In this document: positions 27,254-35,852 of the stretch, piece after piece | How positions within the stretch are numbered: position 1 is the first letter of the stretch | Layout: every line of letters begins with the position of its first letter | Source of the DNA: Leptothrix cholodnii SP-6 | GTDB lineage: Bacteria; Pseudomonadota; Gammaproteobacteria; Burkholderiales; Burkholderiaceae_C | Assembly: GCF_000019785.1 (NCBI RefSeq) | Contig: NC_010524.1 | Location: forward strand, 2,840,001 to 2,904,000 | Length of the DNA: 64,000 bases | Direction: 5' to 3' | Position numbers and translations under genes: made by a program | The notes under the pieces: generated by a model | The model's input: the letters and a program-made list of their open reading frames with translations, nothing else | Database searches by the model: none | What the model was told of the DNA's origin: nothing

Positions 27254-28001
27254 ACTGCGCCTGGAGCTGCGCATGCGCAGCTGCCAGGCGGAGTTGCTGC
27301 CGCCCGGCTGGCAGACGCGCCCCGCGGCCGTGGCCAGCGGCACCGGCGAAGGCGCGTCGGCGCTCAACGCCGCGATGTCGGCGCTGCGTCTGGCCGATGT
27401 CGACGAACTGCCCGGCAAGGCCAGCCTGACGGTGGCCGACGAATACCTCTACTACCGCCTGATCGACGCCGACCTGAGCTGGTCCGAAGCGCTGCAGGAA
27501 GCAGTCGCCGCCTTCACCGAAGACCTCGGCCGCGACGACCTGCGGGTGCAGGTCATCCCGCTGAAGAACGGCCTGCGCTGGATCGCCGCGGCCGTGCCCG
27601 AGGCCGACGTGACCGCCTGGAGCGAATCGCTCGCGCTGGCCGGCGTGCGGCTGTCGCACCTGCACGGCGCGCTGGTCGAAGACCTGCGCCTGCTCGCCGG
27701 CCAGATCCCCGACGACGACGCCGTGATCGCGCTGCTGCGCGAGGAAGGCATGTCGCTCGTCAAGCTGCAGGACGGCGTGCCGGCCACGCTGGCCTGGGAG
27801 CGTTTCGACGCCAGCGATTCGGTCACGATGGAACAGCGCCTGCGCGCCTTCGTGCGTTCGGTGACCACGTCGGCCAACGCCGAATGCGTGGTCTACCTGC
27901 TGCCCGAAAGCAAGGCGCTGTGCCGCTACACCTGGGCCAACGGCCAGCAGACCGGCCTGGTTGCCGCGCCCCTCGACAGCATGGCGCGGAGCTCGACATG
28001 A
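27231..28001 (+). CDS. PilM/GspL-like platform protein
   Basis: The 256-residue protein starts with GTG at 27231 inside the end of gspE, with a GGAGGAA ribosome site. It shows a loose PilM/GspL/MshI resemblance: alternating beta strands, AAVPEADVTAWSESLALAGVRLSHLHGALVEDL, then a C-terminal strand-rich end. It is shorter than usual (PilM about 350, GspL about 400), with no clear ATP-binding motif and no membrane helix. It is followed by PilN- and PilO-like genes through four-base overlaps, which fixes its role as the cytoplasmic part of the inner-membrane platform. Confidence 0.65.
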   Translation: MSLRFKSELRLELRMRSCQAELLPPGWQTRPAAVASGTGEGASALNAAMSALRLADVDELPGKASLTVADEYLYYRLIDADLSWSEALQEAVAAFTEDLGRDDLRVQVIPLKNGLRWIAAAVPEADVTAWSESLALAGVRLSHLHGALVEDLRLLAGQIPDDDAVIALLREEGMSLVKLQDGVPATLAWERFDASDSVTMEQRLRAFVRSVTTSANAECVVYLLPESKALCRYTWANGQQTGLVAAPLDSMARSST

Positions 28002-28603
28002 AGCGCATCCACAGCCTCGACTTCATGCAGGCCAGGCCCACGCCCTGGCTGGGCTGGGCTGCGGCCGGCATCGGCCTGATCGTGCTGGCCGCCGTCGCCC
28101 TGCCGCTGCTGCCGCTGGTGCAGGACAACCAGATGCGCGCCGACGCCTTGCGCACCATCAGCCGCCAGACCCAGGAAGACAGCGCACAGGTGATCGTGCA
28201 GAGCCCGGCCGAGCGGCGCCGCCAGGCCCAGTCGCGCCGCTTGCTGCAGCAGCTCGACGCGCCCTGGAACGAACTCTTCGCCCTGCTCGAACAGCATGCC
28301 GATCCTCAGGTCGGGCTGCTGCGCATCGAGCCTGACGCCGGCAGCGGCCAGATCCGCCTGATGGCGATGTGCAAGGACCTCGGCGTGATGGCCACCTGGC
28401 TGCGCCGCCTCGAACAGGATCCGCGCCTGAGCGACGTGCAGATCGTGCAGCACCAGATCGAGGAGCTGGCGCCGGGTCGGCCGGTTCGATTCAACCTGGT
28501 GGCGCGCTGGCGCGGTGCACCCGCAGGCGGCAAGGTCGCCGCGGCGCGCCAGACCGCCGACCCGGTCGGCGCCGGACTCAGCCGCACAGGGGGCCAGCCA
28601 TGA
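27998..28603 (+). CDS. PilN-like fimbrial assembly protein
   Basis: This 201-residue bitopic membrane protein has a short cytoplasmic start (MKRIHSLDFMQARP), one membrane helix at about residues 17-42, a coiled-coil stretch (about 45-85) and a small alpha/beta periplasmic domain. This is the PilN / GspL C-terminal layout. The PilN-type start contains a conserved LDF segment used in PilN-PilM contacts, though the usual INLLP form is not kept. ATG overlaps the previous stop (ATGA) and the stop overlaps the next start. Confidence 0.72.
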   Translation: MKRIHSLDFMQARPTPWLGWAAAGIGLIVLAAVALPLLPLVQDNQMRADALRTISRQTQEDSAQVIVQSPAERRRQAQSRRLLQQLDAPWNELFALLEQHADPQVGLLRIEPDAGSGQIRLMAMCKDLGVMATWLRRLEQDPRLSDVQIVQHQIEELAPGRPVRFNLVARWRGAPAGGKVAAARQTADPVGAGLSRTGGQP

Positions 28604-29181
28604 AGATCATCACCTCCGGCACGCCGCTGCGGCAATGGGCCGTGGCGTGGCAGCTGGCCCTCGGCCGCCCCGGCCTGCTGGGACTGGTCCTGGTGGCACT
28701 GGCCGTATATGCGGTCGTGGTGCAGGGCCCGGCCCTGCGCCAGGAGCAGCGCGAGCTGCTGGCCCGCCAGCAGGAGGCCGCGCGCGAGCCGGTCGTCAGC
28801 AAGCGGCGTCTCACGCCAGCCAGCACGGCGCCGCAGCTGCTCGACAGCCTGCCGTCGGCCAGCCAGCGTGGCGCCGACCTGGCCCGGCTGATCGAGATCT
28901 CGCGGCGCACCGAGGTCGAACTGACTCGCGGCGACTACAGCATCGAGAAGCTCAGCGCCAGCAACGAGCCCGGCGCGCAGCTCGACAACGTGTCGCAGTG
29001 GCGGCTGCAGCTGCCAGTGCGCGGCAGCTACAAGCAGCTGCGCCGCTTCATCGCCGAGCTGCTCAACAGCGTGCCGCACGCCGCGCTCGACGGCCTGCAG
29101 ATCGACCGCCCCGACACCCAGCAACCCTGGCTCGAGACCACCCTGCGCGTGACCCTGTACTACCGCGGAGACGGTTCATGA
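28600..29181 (+). CDS. PilO/GspM-like platform protein
   Basis: The 193-residue protein has a membrane helix at about residues 22-42, a helical linker rich in Gln/Arg/Glu (about 45-95) and a ferredoxin-like periplasmic domain (LPVRGSYKQLRRFIAELLNSVPHA). The GSYKQLRRFI segment is typical of PilO/GspM. It should dimerise with the PilN-like protein and link the platform to the secretin. It is translationally coupled on both sides (ATGA overlaps). Confidence 0.72.
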   Translation: MKIITSGTPLRQWAVAWQLALGRPGLLGLVLVALAVYAVVVQGPALRQEQRELLARQQEAAREPVVSKRRLTPASTAPQLLDSLPSASQRGADLARLIEISRRTEVELTRGDYSIEKLSASNEPGAQLDNVSQWRLQLPVRGSYKQLRRFIAELLNSVPHAALDGLQIDRPDTQQPWLETTLRVTLYYRGDGS

Positions 29182-29240
29182 GCGCGCCGGTCCGCCCCGA
29201 GGGCGAATACCGCGGTGCGCAGCACGGAGGTACCCAGTGA
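29178..29240 (+). CDS. Possible 20-codon bridging ORF
   Basis: A 20-codon frame begins with ATG overlapping the PilO-like stop (ATGA) and ends with TGA overlapping the next gene's GTG (GTGA). The peptide would be MSAPVRPEGEYRGAQHGGTQ, with no recognisable feature. Its exact fit between two coupled genes suggests a translational-coupling bridge rather than a functional peptide. The downstream gene also has its own GGAGG site, so the frame may not be used at all. Confidence 0.25.
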   Translation: MSAPVRPEGEYRGAQHGGTQ

Positions 29241-29830
29241 ACGCGCAGAACCGCAAGACCCTGTTGTGGGGCACCGCCGCCGTCGTGACCGCCTGGGCCG
29301 GCTGGATCGTCTGGCGTGGCGACGAGGTGTCGCAGGCGGTCGTCGCACCGCGCGCCACGGCCGATCGCGCGCCGGCCCGGTCGCAGCGGCCGGTGACGGC
29401 GATCGATGCGGCGGCCGATGCGGTCGCGGTGTCGACATCCGCATCGGCACCCGCGTCAGGGCTGCCCGCCGGCGAGCGCCTGGCTGCCGATTCCGAACGC
29501 GACGCGTTCGGCACCCGCAACTGGCTGGCCCCGCCACCACCGCCGCCGAAGGCCGCGCCGGCGCCGATCGAAGTGGTCGCGGCGCCGGTTGCGCCGCCGC
29601 CACCGCCGCCGCCCACGCTGCCCTACCGGTTCGTGGGCATGCTCGCCGGCGAGCCGGCTGGCCGGCCGCAGGTGTTCCTGGCGCTGGGTGACAAGCTGCT
29701 CGTCGCTGCGCCCGGTGATGTGCTCGACGGCGGCTTCCGCCTCGAGACCATCCGCAACACCGAACTCGTCTTCACCCATGTCCAGCAAGGCCTGACCGTG
29801 CGCATGCCCCTATCCGGAGTTCCTTCGTGA
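29237..29830 (+). CDS. PilP/GspC-like periplasmic linker protein
   Basis: The protein has 197 residues and a GTG start with a GGAGG site. It has one N-terminal membrane helix (about residues 8-26), an Ala/Pro-rich linker with two polyproline runs (about 97-130) and a small beta domain: YRFVGMLAGEPAGRP, VFLALGDKLLVAAPGD and GFRLETIRNTELVFTH. That domain matches the homology region of GspC/PilP, which contacts the secretin N0 domain. It is coupled to gspD by a GTGA overlap. Confidence 0.75.
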   Translation: MNAQNRKTLLWGTAAVVTAWAGWIVWRGDEVSQAVVAPRATADRAPARSQRPVTAIDAAADAVAVSTSASAPASGLPAGERLAADSERDAFGTRNWLAPPPPPPKAAPAPIEVVAAPVAPPPPPPPTLPYRFVGMLAGEPAGRPQVFLALGDKLLVAAPGDVLDGGFRLETIRNTELVFTHVQQGLTVRMPLSGVPS

Positions 29831-31815
29831 ACCGATCCATTCGCCGCCCCCTGACCTGGCTCAGCCTGGCCTGCGTCACCCTGTTGTCGGCCTGCGCCGC
29901 GCAGCGGGTGCATGACAACGGTCTCTCCGACGTCGCCAACGGCCGCACCGAACAAGGCCTTCAGCAGCTGCGCGAAGCGGCCGACCTGGAGCCCAGCAAC
30001 GCCCGCTACCGGCTCGACTACCTGTCCCAGCGCGCCCTCGCCACCCAGCAGCTCAACAGCCGCGGCGACGACGCCCGCCTGGCCGGCAAGGCCGACGAGG
30101 CGCAGCGCCACTACCGCGCGACGCTGGCGCTGGACCCGAGCAACGAACGCGCCCTGCGTGGCCTGCAGATGCTGCAGGACCTGCGCCGGGTGGCGGCGGT
30201 CAAGCAGCAGGTCGAAGACAGCCTGCAGGCCAAGCTGCCCGATCAGGCACTGGAGCAGCTGCGTCGCGCCCAGCGCGAACTGCCGAACCAGCCCGAGCTG
30301 CAGCAGCTGGCTCGCCGCATCGAAGAGCAGACCGAAGCCGAGCGGATCGAGCGCGAGCGCAAGGCCGGCCTCGAAGCGGCCTTCAAGCGGCCGGTCACGC
30401 TGCAGTTCCGCGACGCCAACGTGAAGATGGTGTTCGAGGCCCTCTCGCGCACCGCCAACATCAACATCATCCTCGACCGCGACGTGCGCGCCGACCTGCG
30501 CACCACGATCTACGTGCAGAACGCGTCGGTCGAGGACACGCTCGACCTGATCCTGCTGCAGAACCAGCTCGACCGCCGGGTGCTCAACGGCAACACGATC
30601 TTCGTCTACCCGGCCACCCCGGCCAAGCAGCGCGAGTACAACGAGCTGAAGGTGCGCACCTTCCAGCTCAGCAACATCGAGGCCGCGCAGATGGCCACGA
30701 TCATCAAGACGATGCTCAAGACGCGCGACGTCGTCACCGATGCCAAGAGCAACTCGCTGGTGATGCGCGACACCGCAGCCTCCATCGCGGTGGCCGAGAA
30801 ACTGATCGCCGCCAACGACGTGCCGGATCCCGAGGTGGTGCTCGAGGTGCAGGTGCTCGAGGTGTCGTCCGACCGGCTCTCCAACATCGGCCTGCGTTTC
30901 CCGGACGCCTTCACCGTGGGCACGCCCAGCACCGCCACCACGGTGGGCGACCTGCGCGCGCTCACCAGCGACAACCTGACCGCCAGCTCGCTGAGCCTGG
31001 GCCTGAACCTGCTGCTGCAGGACACCGACACCAACATCCTCGCCAGCCCGCGCATCCGCGCACGCAACAAGGAAAAGGCCCGCATCCTGGTGGGCGACAA
31101 GGTGCCGGTGATCACCAACCTGATCACGCCGCAGCAGAGCGGCCAGAGCTCGGTCATCACGGGCTCGATCCAGTACGTCGACGTCGGCATCAAGCTCGAG
31201 GTCGAGCCGCAGGTCTATGCCGACGGCGATGTCGGCATCAAGGTCAACCTCGAGGTCAGCAACATCGCCAAGACCATCACCACCTCGTCGGGCGTGGCCT
31301 ACCAGATCGGCACCCGCAACGCGACCACCGCGCTGCGCCTGCACGACGGCGAGACGCAGATGATGGCCGGCCTGATCAACGACCAGGACCGCAGCACCGC
31401 CAGCAAGCTGCCCGGGCTGGGCCAGCTGCCGGTGATCGGCCGGCTCTTCACGTCGACCAACGCGAGCGGTGGCAAGAGCGAGATCGTGCTGTCGATCACG
31501 CCGCGCATCGTGCGGCCGCAGTCGACCCCCGAGGCGCGCCTGGGCGAGGTCTGGTCGGGCACCGAGAGTTCGGTGCGGGATCGGCCCCTGCGCATCGAAC
31601 CGGTCGGTGCCATCCGCACCGGCACGTCGGGCGCGGCCGGTGCACCAACCGGTGGCGCGGCCGGCCAGCCTGCGCGTGTCCGACCGAGCGCGCCGGGCCG
31701 CCTGGGTCTGCCGGGACGCCCCGCCAACGCCCCGGTCAACACGCCGGCCCAGCCCGAAGCGGCCGCGCCGGGCAACGACGTGGATGCCGAGGAGCCGGCG
31801 ACGCCGGAGAACTGA
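29827..31815 (+). CDS. gspD: Type II secretion / type IV pilus secretin
   Basis: The 662-residue outer-membrane secretin has a lipobox (LLSAC, Cys about 21), so it is probably a lipoprotein that self-targets without a pilotin. Residues about 35-175 contain TPR-like helices, an unusual N-terminal extension. An N0/STN domain follows (about 190-260), then a secretin_N domain and the secretin core. The core has VPVITN, the gate region, and [14 protein letters not shown] followed by SITPRIVRP. The last 90 residues are Pro/Gly/Ala-rich. The TPR-lipoprotein form is more like MshL/BfpB-type secretins than classical GspD. Confidence 0.9.
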   Translation: MNRSIRRPLTWLSLACVTLLSACAAQRVHDNGLSDVANGRTEQGLQQLREAADLEPSNARYRLDYLSQRALATQQLNSRGDDARLAGKADEAQRHYRATLALDPSNERALRGLQMLQDLRRVAAVKQQVEDSLQAKLPDQALEQLRRAQRELPNQPELQQLARRIEEQTEAERIERERKAGLEAAFKRPVTLQFRDANVKMVFEALSRTANINIILDRDVRADLRTTIYVQNASVEDTLDLILLQNQLDRRVLNGNTIFVYPATPAKQREYNELKVRTFQLSNIEAAQMATIIKTMLKTRDVVTDAKSNSLVMRDTAASIAVAEKLIAANDVPDPEVVLEVQVLEVSSDRLSNIGLRFPDAFTVGTPSTATTVGDLRALTSDNLTASSLSLGLNLLLQDTDTNILASPRIRARNKEKARILVGDKVPVITNLITPQQSGQSSVITGSIQYVDVGIKLEVEPQVYADGDVGIKVNLEVSNIAKTITTSSGVAYQIGTRNATTALRLHDGETQMMAGLINDQDRSTASKLPGLGQLPVIGRLFTSTNASGGKSEIVLSITPRIVRPQSTPEARLGEVWSGTESSVRDRPLRIEPVGAIRTGTSGAAGAPTGGAAGQPARVRPSAPGRLGLPGRPANAPVNTPAQPEAAAPGNDVDAEEPATPEN

Positions 31816-31816
31816 C

Positions 31817-32314
31817 GTGACATCGGGACGGCCGATGCGCCGCGGCGCTCGCAGATCGGGTTTCACCCTGATCGAACTGGTCGTCACGCTGGCCCTGCTC
31901 GGCGTGCTGGCCATGCTGGCGGCGCCGATGGCCGAACTGGCGGTGCAGCGCAGCCGCGAGCAGGAGCTGCGGTTGGCGCTGCGCGACATCCGCAACGCGC
32001 TGGACCGCTACAAGCGCGCCGCCGACACCGGCCAGATCACCCGCCAGCCGGGCGACTCGGGCTACCCGCCCGATCTCGAGGTACTGGAATCCGGCGTCGA
32101 CCTGATCGGCAGCGGCGAACGCAAGCGCCTCTACCTGCTGCGCCGCCTGCCGCGCGATCCGCTGGCCGACCCCAACCTGCCGGCCGCGCGCACCTGGGGG
32201 CTGCGCAGCTACAGCAGCCCGCCGGACGATCCACGTTCGGGCGAGGATGTCTTCGATGTCTATTCCAAGGACCCGGGCACCGGGCTGAACGGCGTGCCGT
32301 ACCGACAATGGTGA
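31817..32314 (+). CDS. Pseudopilin
   Basis: This prepilin-like protein has up to 165 residues from GTG 31817, with ATG 31835 as the alternative. The processing site is [17 protein letters not shown], with Glu5 present, followed by the N-terminal helix and a globular part (residues about 60-160) with [12 protein letters not shown]. It belongs to the GspG/H-like minor class. It begins 1 base after gspD and overlaps the next gene by 7 bases. Confidence 0.85.
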   Translation: MTSGRPMRRGARRSGFTLIELVVTLALLGVLAMLAAPMAELAVQRSREQELRLALRDIRNALDRYKRAADTGQITRQPGDSGYPPDLEVLESGVDLIGSGERKRLYLLRRLPRDPLADPNLPAARTWGLRSYSSPPDDPRSGEDVFDVYSKDPGTGLNGVPYRQW

Positions 32315-32862
32315 AATTCATGGAACGCTCCCCCGCACGGGCACCCCGGACGAGCCGCAGGGGCGCGGCGCGTGGCTTCACGCTGATGGAACTGGTGGTC
32401 GTGATGACGGTGATCGGCCTGCTGCTCACGCTGGCCCTGCCGCGTTATCTCGACACCATCGACCGCGGCAAGGAGAAGGTGCTCGAGCGCAACCTGGCGC
32501 TGATGCGCGAGGCGATCGACCGCTATTACGGCGACCAGGGCCGCTATCCCGACCGGCTCGAGGACCTCGTCACCAAACGCTACCTGCGCGCGATCCCGCC
32601 CGACCCGTTCATCGAGAACGCGACCTGGGTCGTGATCGCACCGCCCGACCCCAGCCTGGGCGGCGTGATCGACGTCGACACCACCGGGAACGACCTGCAG
32701 GGCCGCCCGCGCAGCGCCCGCATGATCGCCCCGACCGAGGCATCCGAAGACGGCCAGGTCGCCGCCACGCCCGGCGGCGAGGCCACGCCGCGCAACCCGG
32801 CGCAGAGCGGCAGCCGGCAGACCGTCACCGTCAGCCCTGGCGGGGACGGATTCGGGCGCTGA
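32308..32862 (+). CDS. Pseudopilin
   Basis: This 184-residue prepilin-like protein has the site [17 protein letters not shown] and Glu5. The globular part includes [19 protein letters not shown] and IPPDPF, a GspG-like pattern but without the GspG calcium loop. The C terminus is a Gly/Ser/Pro-rich tail of about 50 residues. ATG 32308 overlaps the previous stop. A second ATG four codons later is equally good. Confidence 0.85.
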   Translation: MVKFMERSPARAPRTSRRGAARGFTLMELVVVMTVIGLLLTLALPRYLDTIDRGKEKVLERNLALMREAIDRYYGDQGRYPDRLEDLVTKRYLRAIPPDPFIENATWVVIAPPDPSLGGVIDVDTTGNDLQGRPRSARMIAPTEASEDGQVAATPGGEATPRNPAQSGSRQTVTVSPGGDGFGR

Positions 32863-32894
32863 TCGGGCGTCCGCCTCCGCTGCACACCCCGACG

Positions 32895-33461
32895 ATGCGC
32901 ACCCACCACCGACCCGCACGCCTGAACGGCGCCACGCCACGCCCACGCGGCGCGGTGCTGCTGGGCTTCCTAATCCTGCTGGCGGCGACCGGCTGGACGC
33001 TGTCGCAATGGAGCCAGCGGGCGGTCGACGAGCGTCAGCGCGACAACGAGGCCGAGCTGCTGTGGGTCGGCGGGCAGTACCGCGCGGCCATCGAGTCGTA
33101 CTTCAACGGCACGCCGATGGGCGTCAAGCAGCTGCCCTTGAAACTGGAAGACCTGATCGAGGACAAGCGCTTTCCCAAACCGCGCCGCCACCTGCGCAAG
33201 GCCTACACCGATCCGATGACGCCGGGCAAGCCGCTCGAACTGCTGATGCAGGGCCGGCAGATCATCGGCGTGCGCAGCACCTCGGGCGGCGAGCCGTTCC
33301 GGCGCAGCGGCTTCGAGGCCGGCGAGGAGAAATTCGCCGACGCCGTCACCTACGGCGACTGGCGGTTCGTGGCCAACGTGCGCAGCGTCGCGTCACCGGG
33401 CGCGGCCAGCGCACCGGCGGCAGCCGGTGCGTCGGCACCGGTGACGGGCGCACAGCCCTGA
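32895..33461 (+). CDS. Pseudopilin-like protein lacking Glu5
   Basis: The 188-residue protein has a prepilin-like start, PRGAVLLGFLILLAATGW, in which position 5 after the presumed Gly cleavage site is Gly rather than Glu. GspK-type tip pseudopilins also lack Glu5, so this could be a tip or minor pseudopilin. It is far shorter than GspK (about 300). The globular part contains YRAAIESYFNGTP and KLEDLIEDKRFP. The last 25 residues are Ala/Pro-rich and overlap antisense with the end of the histidine kinase gene by 112 bases. Confidence 0.75.
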   Translation: MRTHHRPARLNGATPRPRGAVLLGFLILLAATGWTLSQWSQRAVDERQRDNEAELLWVGGQYRAAIESYFNGTPMGVKQLPLKLEDLIEDKRFPKPRRHLRKAYTDPMTPGKPLELLMQGRQIIGVRSTSGGEPFRRSGFEAGEEKFADAVTYGDWRFVANVRSVASPGAASAPAAAGASAPVTGAQP

Positions 33462-34909
33462 GGCCGTGCCGGCGCGCTCGCCGGCATCCAGCCGATTCGC
33501 ACCCGCAAACCGCCGAGCGTCGGCGAACGGTCGACCTGCACCACCAGATCCAGTGCCGCCGCGATCCGGCGCACGATCGACCAGCCCAGGCCGCTGCCTG
33601 ACGCGTCGTTCAGGCGCGCCCTGAAAAACCGCTCGCCCAGGCGCTGCAGCAGGGGCGGTGACAGACCCGGTCCGCTGTCCTCGACGCTGACCCACAGCCG
33701 GCCCTGCGCATCGACAGCCTCGAACGTGACCTGGACGGTCGACATCGGCGGGCTGTAGCGCAAGGCGTTGTCGATCAGGTTGCGCAGCAGTGCGCTGACA
33801 AGCACCGGGTCGGCCGCCATCAGCCAGGACCCGGGCAGGTCACCGGTTTCGAGCACCAGCTCATGACCGGACTCGAACGCCTTGCTGGCCAGTTCGACGA
33901 CTTCTTCGCGCGCCACCACCAGCACGTCGCTCACCTTGGACGGCGTGTTCGGCGCCCGCGCGCCTTCGAGCCGGGCCAGCTGCAGCAGCTGGTCGACCAG
34001 GTGGGCTGCGTGGTCGCAGCCGGCGAGCGTGCCGTGCAGGGCCTGGCGGCGCTGCGCGTCATCGGACACCTCGAGTGCGGCCTGCGCCTGCGCCCGGATG
34101 CCCGCGATCGGCGTGCGCAGTTCGTGCGCCGCATCGGAGGTGAAGCGGCGCTCGGATTCGAGCGAACTTTCCATGCGGATGAAGAGCTGGTTCAGCGCCG
34201 CGATCAGCGGCGCCAGCTCGCGCGGCGAGTCCTCGATGGCGATCGGATCGAGTGCATCAGGTTTGCGAGCGCTCACTTGAGATCCCAATCGAACCACCGG
34301 AACCAGCCCCTGGCGCACCGCCAGCCAGATCGCCAGCGCGACCAGCGGCAGCCCGGCGAGCATCGGCACCCAAGTGTCGCGCAGGATGGAACTCATGATC
34401 TCCACGCGCGCCTCGCGCGACTCGCCCATGATCACGTAGGAATCGGGCCGGATCGCCGGGGCGGTGTAGACCCGCCAGGCCACGCCCTTGACGACGGTGT
34501 CCGAAAAGCCGGGCTTGAGCTCGGCCAGCGGCTCGTTGGGCGCATCGGACGAACGCAGCAGCAGCTGACCCTGATACCAGACCTGGAAGACCGCCTTGGT
34601 GGCGTAGCGATGCAGCGCGAGTTCGGCATCCGTGCTGCCGGACCAGCTGGGTGGCGCACCGGGCGGCGCGTGGTCAGGGGTCGTGATGTGATCGACGCCG
34701 AGCATCTCGTCGAACTCGTGGTCCTGCACCTGCAGCGCCATCAGCAGCGCCATGCCCTGGGCCAGATGGCCATCCAGCAGATCGTCGACCTGCTGGCTCA
34801 GGTTGTACCAGGCATAACTGGCGACACCCAGCCACAGGACCAGCACGGCACCGAGCACACGCCACTGCAGGCCGTGCTGGAGCGACCAGGCGCGTACAGG
34901 CTTGTGCAT
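33350..34909 (-). CDS. QseC-like sensor histidine kinase
   Basis: The 519-residue membrane kinase has membrane segments at about residues 18-38 and 188-208 and a periplasmic sensor region of about 150 residues between them. The HisKA segment FTSDAAHELRTPIAG carries the phospho-accepting His at about 261. The ATP-binding domain has RNLIDNALRYSP (N box), VEDSGPGL (G1) and ASGSGLGWSIV (G2). The C-terminal 40 residues beyond the catalytic domain are Ala/Pro-rich and overlap the opposite-strand pseudopilin gene. It follows the response regulator by 3 bases. The ligand is unknown. Its place between the secretion operon and the metal oxidase suggests it controls one or both. Confidence 0.9.
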   Translation of the reverse strand: MHKPVRAWSLQHGLQWRVLGAVLVLWLGVASYAWYNLSQQVDDLLDGHLAQGMALLMALQVQDHEFDEMLGVDHITTPDHAPPGAPPSWSGSTDAELALHRYATKAVFQVWYQGQLLLRSSDAPNEPLAELKPGFSDTVVKGVAWRVYTAPAIRPDSYVIMGESREARVEIMSSILRDTWVPMLAGLPLVALAIWLAVRQGLVPVVRLGSQVSARKPDALDPIAIEDSPRELAPLIAALNQLFIRMESSLESERRFTSDAAHELRTPIAGIRAQAQAALEVSDDAQRRQALHGTLAGCDHAAHLVDQLLQLARLEGARAPNTPSKVSDVLVVAREEVVELASKAFESGHELVLETGDLPGSWLMAADPVLVSALLRNLIDNALRYSPPMSTVQVTFEAVDAQGRLWVSVEDSGPGLSPPLLQRLGERFFRARLNDASGSGLGWSIVRRIAAALDLVVQVDRSPTLGGLRVRIGWMPASAPARPQGCAPVTGADAPAAAGALAAPGDATLRTLATNRQSP

Positions 34910-34912
34910 CGG

Positions 34913-35632
34913 TCAGTCCATCGGCTGGGCCAGAGGGCCGGCCTGTGCGGCATCGAGCGGCGCCTCGCTCGACGGCGGCGGCGCAAATGCGTAACCGACG
35001 CCGCGCACGGTGCGGATGCGCTGGTTGCCGAGCTTGCGCCGCAGGTGGTGGACGTGCACCTCGACCGTGTTGCTGCCGACCTCCTCGCCCCAGCCGTAGA
35101 GGTGGTTCTCGAGCTGTTCGCGGGTCAGGACCCGGCCCGGCCGAAGCATCAGCGCGTGCAGCAGGTCGAACTCGCGGGTCGACAGCTTGATCGGATCGCC
35201 GTCGAGCCTGACCTCGCGGGCACCGGGATCGAGATCGACGCCGTTGACGCTGATCAGGTCCTGCACCTGACCGTGCGAGCGGCGCACCAGGGCACGCAGC
35301 CGTGCGGCCAGTTCGTGCAGGTCGATCGGCTTGACGACATAGTCGTCGGCACCGGCATCGAGGGTCTCGATGCGCTGGGGCACGGCATCACGGGCGGTCA
35401 GCACCAGCACCGGTGTCTTGACGCCACGCCGACGCACCGCCTGCAGCACGTCGAGACCATCGATGCGCGGCAGGCCGAGATCCAGCACGGCGGCGGTATA
35501 GCTCTGGTTGGAGAGTTCGCGCTCGGCCGCCACCCCGTCGCGCACCCAGTCGACCTGGAAGCCCAGGGCACGCAGGCCAGCGCGCAATCCATCGCCCAGC
35601 AGGGCATCGTCTTCAGCAAGCAAAAGGCGCAT
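34913..35632 (-). CDS. OmpR/QseB-like response regulator
   Basis: The 239-residue protein has a receiver domain (acidic pair EDD near residue 8, phospho-acceptor Asp in LDLGLPRIDG at about 51, Lys in VVKPIDL at about 101) and a winged-helix DNA-binding domain (TREFDLLHALML, HVHHLRRKL, RTVRGVGYAF). ATG 35632 is chosen over GTG 35641 because the receiver starts MRLLLAEDD and an AAGGA lies 11 bases upstream. OmpR-type regulators usually bind direct repeats with about 10-11 bp spacing. The metal-oxidase intergenic region contains such repeats. Confidence 0.92.
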   Translation of the reverse strand: MRLLLAEDDALLGDGLRAGLRALGFQVDWVRDGVAAERELSNQSYTAAVLDLGLPRIDGLDVLQAVRRRGVKTPVLVLTARDAVPQRIETLDAGADDYVVKPIDLHELAARLRALVRRSHGQVQDLISVNGVDLDPGAREVRLDGDPIKLSTREFDLLHALMLRPGRVLTREQLENHLYGWGEEVGSNTVEVHVHHLRRKLGNQRIRTVRGVGYAFAPPPSSEAPLDAAQAGPLAQPMD

Positions 35633-35767
35633 GTGATCCACATCCTTCAGGTGAATTCAGGATATCGCAGCCTCCAGGCGCCTGGCCGGCACGACACACT
35701 TTTGCGGGGCCTCTTTGCTTAACAGCCACTTAAAGCGGCTGCTCGACGCTTGCCGGATCGGATCCGG

Positions 35768-35798
35768 AAAAAAAACACCCGACGCGAGGGTCGGGTGT
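35768..35798 (-). terminator. Rho-independent terminator of the metal oxidase gene
   Basis: A 9-bp stem (acacccgac, 35775-35783, with gtcgggtgt, 35790-35798) encloses a 6-base loop. On the minus strand it is followed by a run of eight T (35768-35775 as A on plus). It lies 55 bases past the oxidase stop codon and separates it from the response regulator gene, so the oxidase is probably transcribed alone. Confidence 0.85.
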
Positions 35799-35852
35799 CC
35801 GGATCGGATCGAGTCCGCTTTCAGGCGGGCCCGACGGGGCCCGCGTCGCTCG

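Noticed and set aside
24338..27418. Minus-strand frame of about 1,000 codons opposite gspF and gspE
   Set aside because: The plus strand carries intact GspF and GspE motifs. The antisense product is compositionally biased and unrecognisable.
29520..29620. Polyproline codon repeats in the PilP-like gene as a possible tandem-repeat locus
   Set aside because: The repeats are short, imperfect codon runs typical of Pro-rich linkers in periplasmic pilus proteins, not a variable-number repeat.
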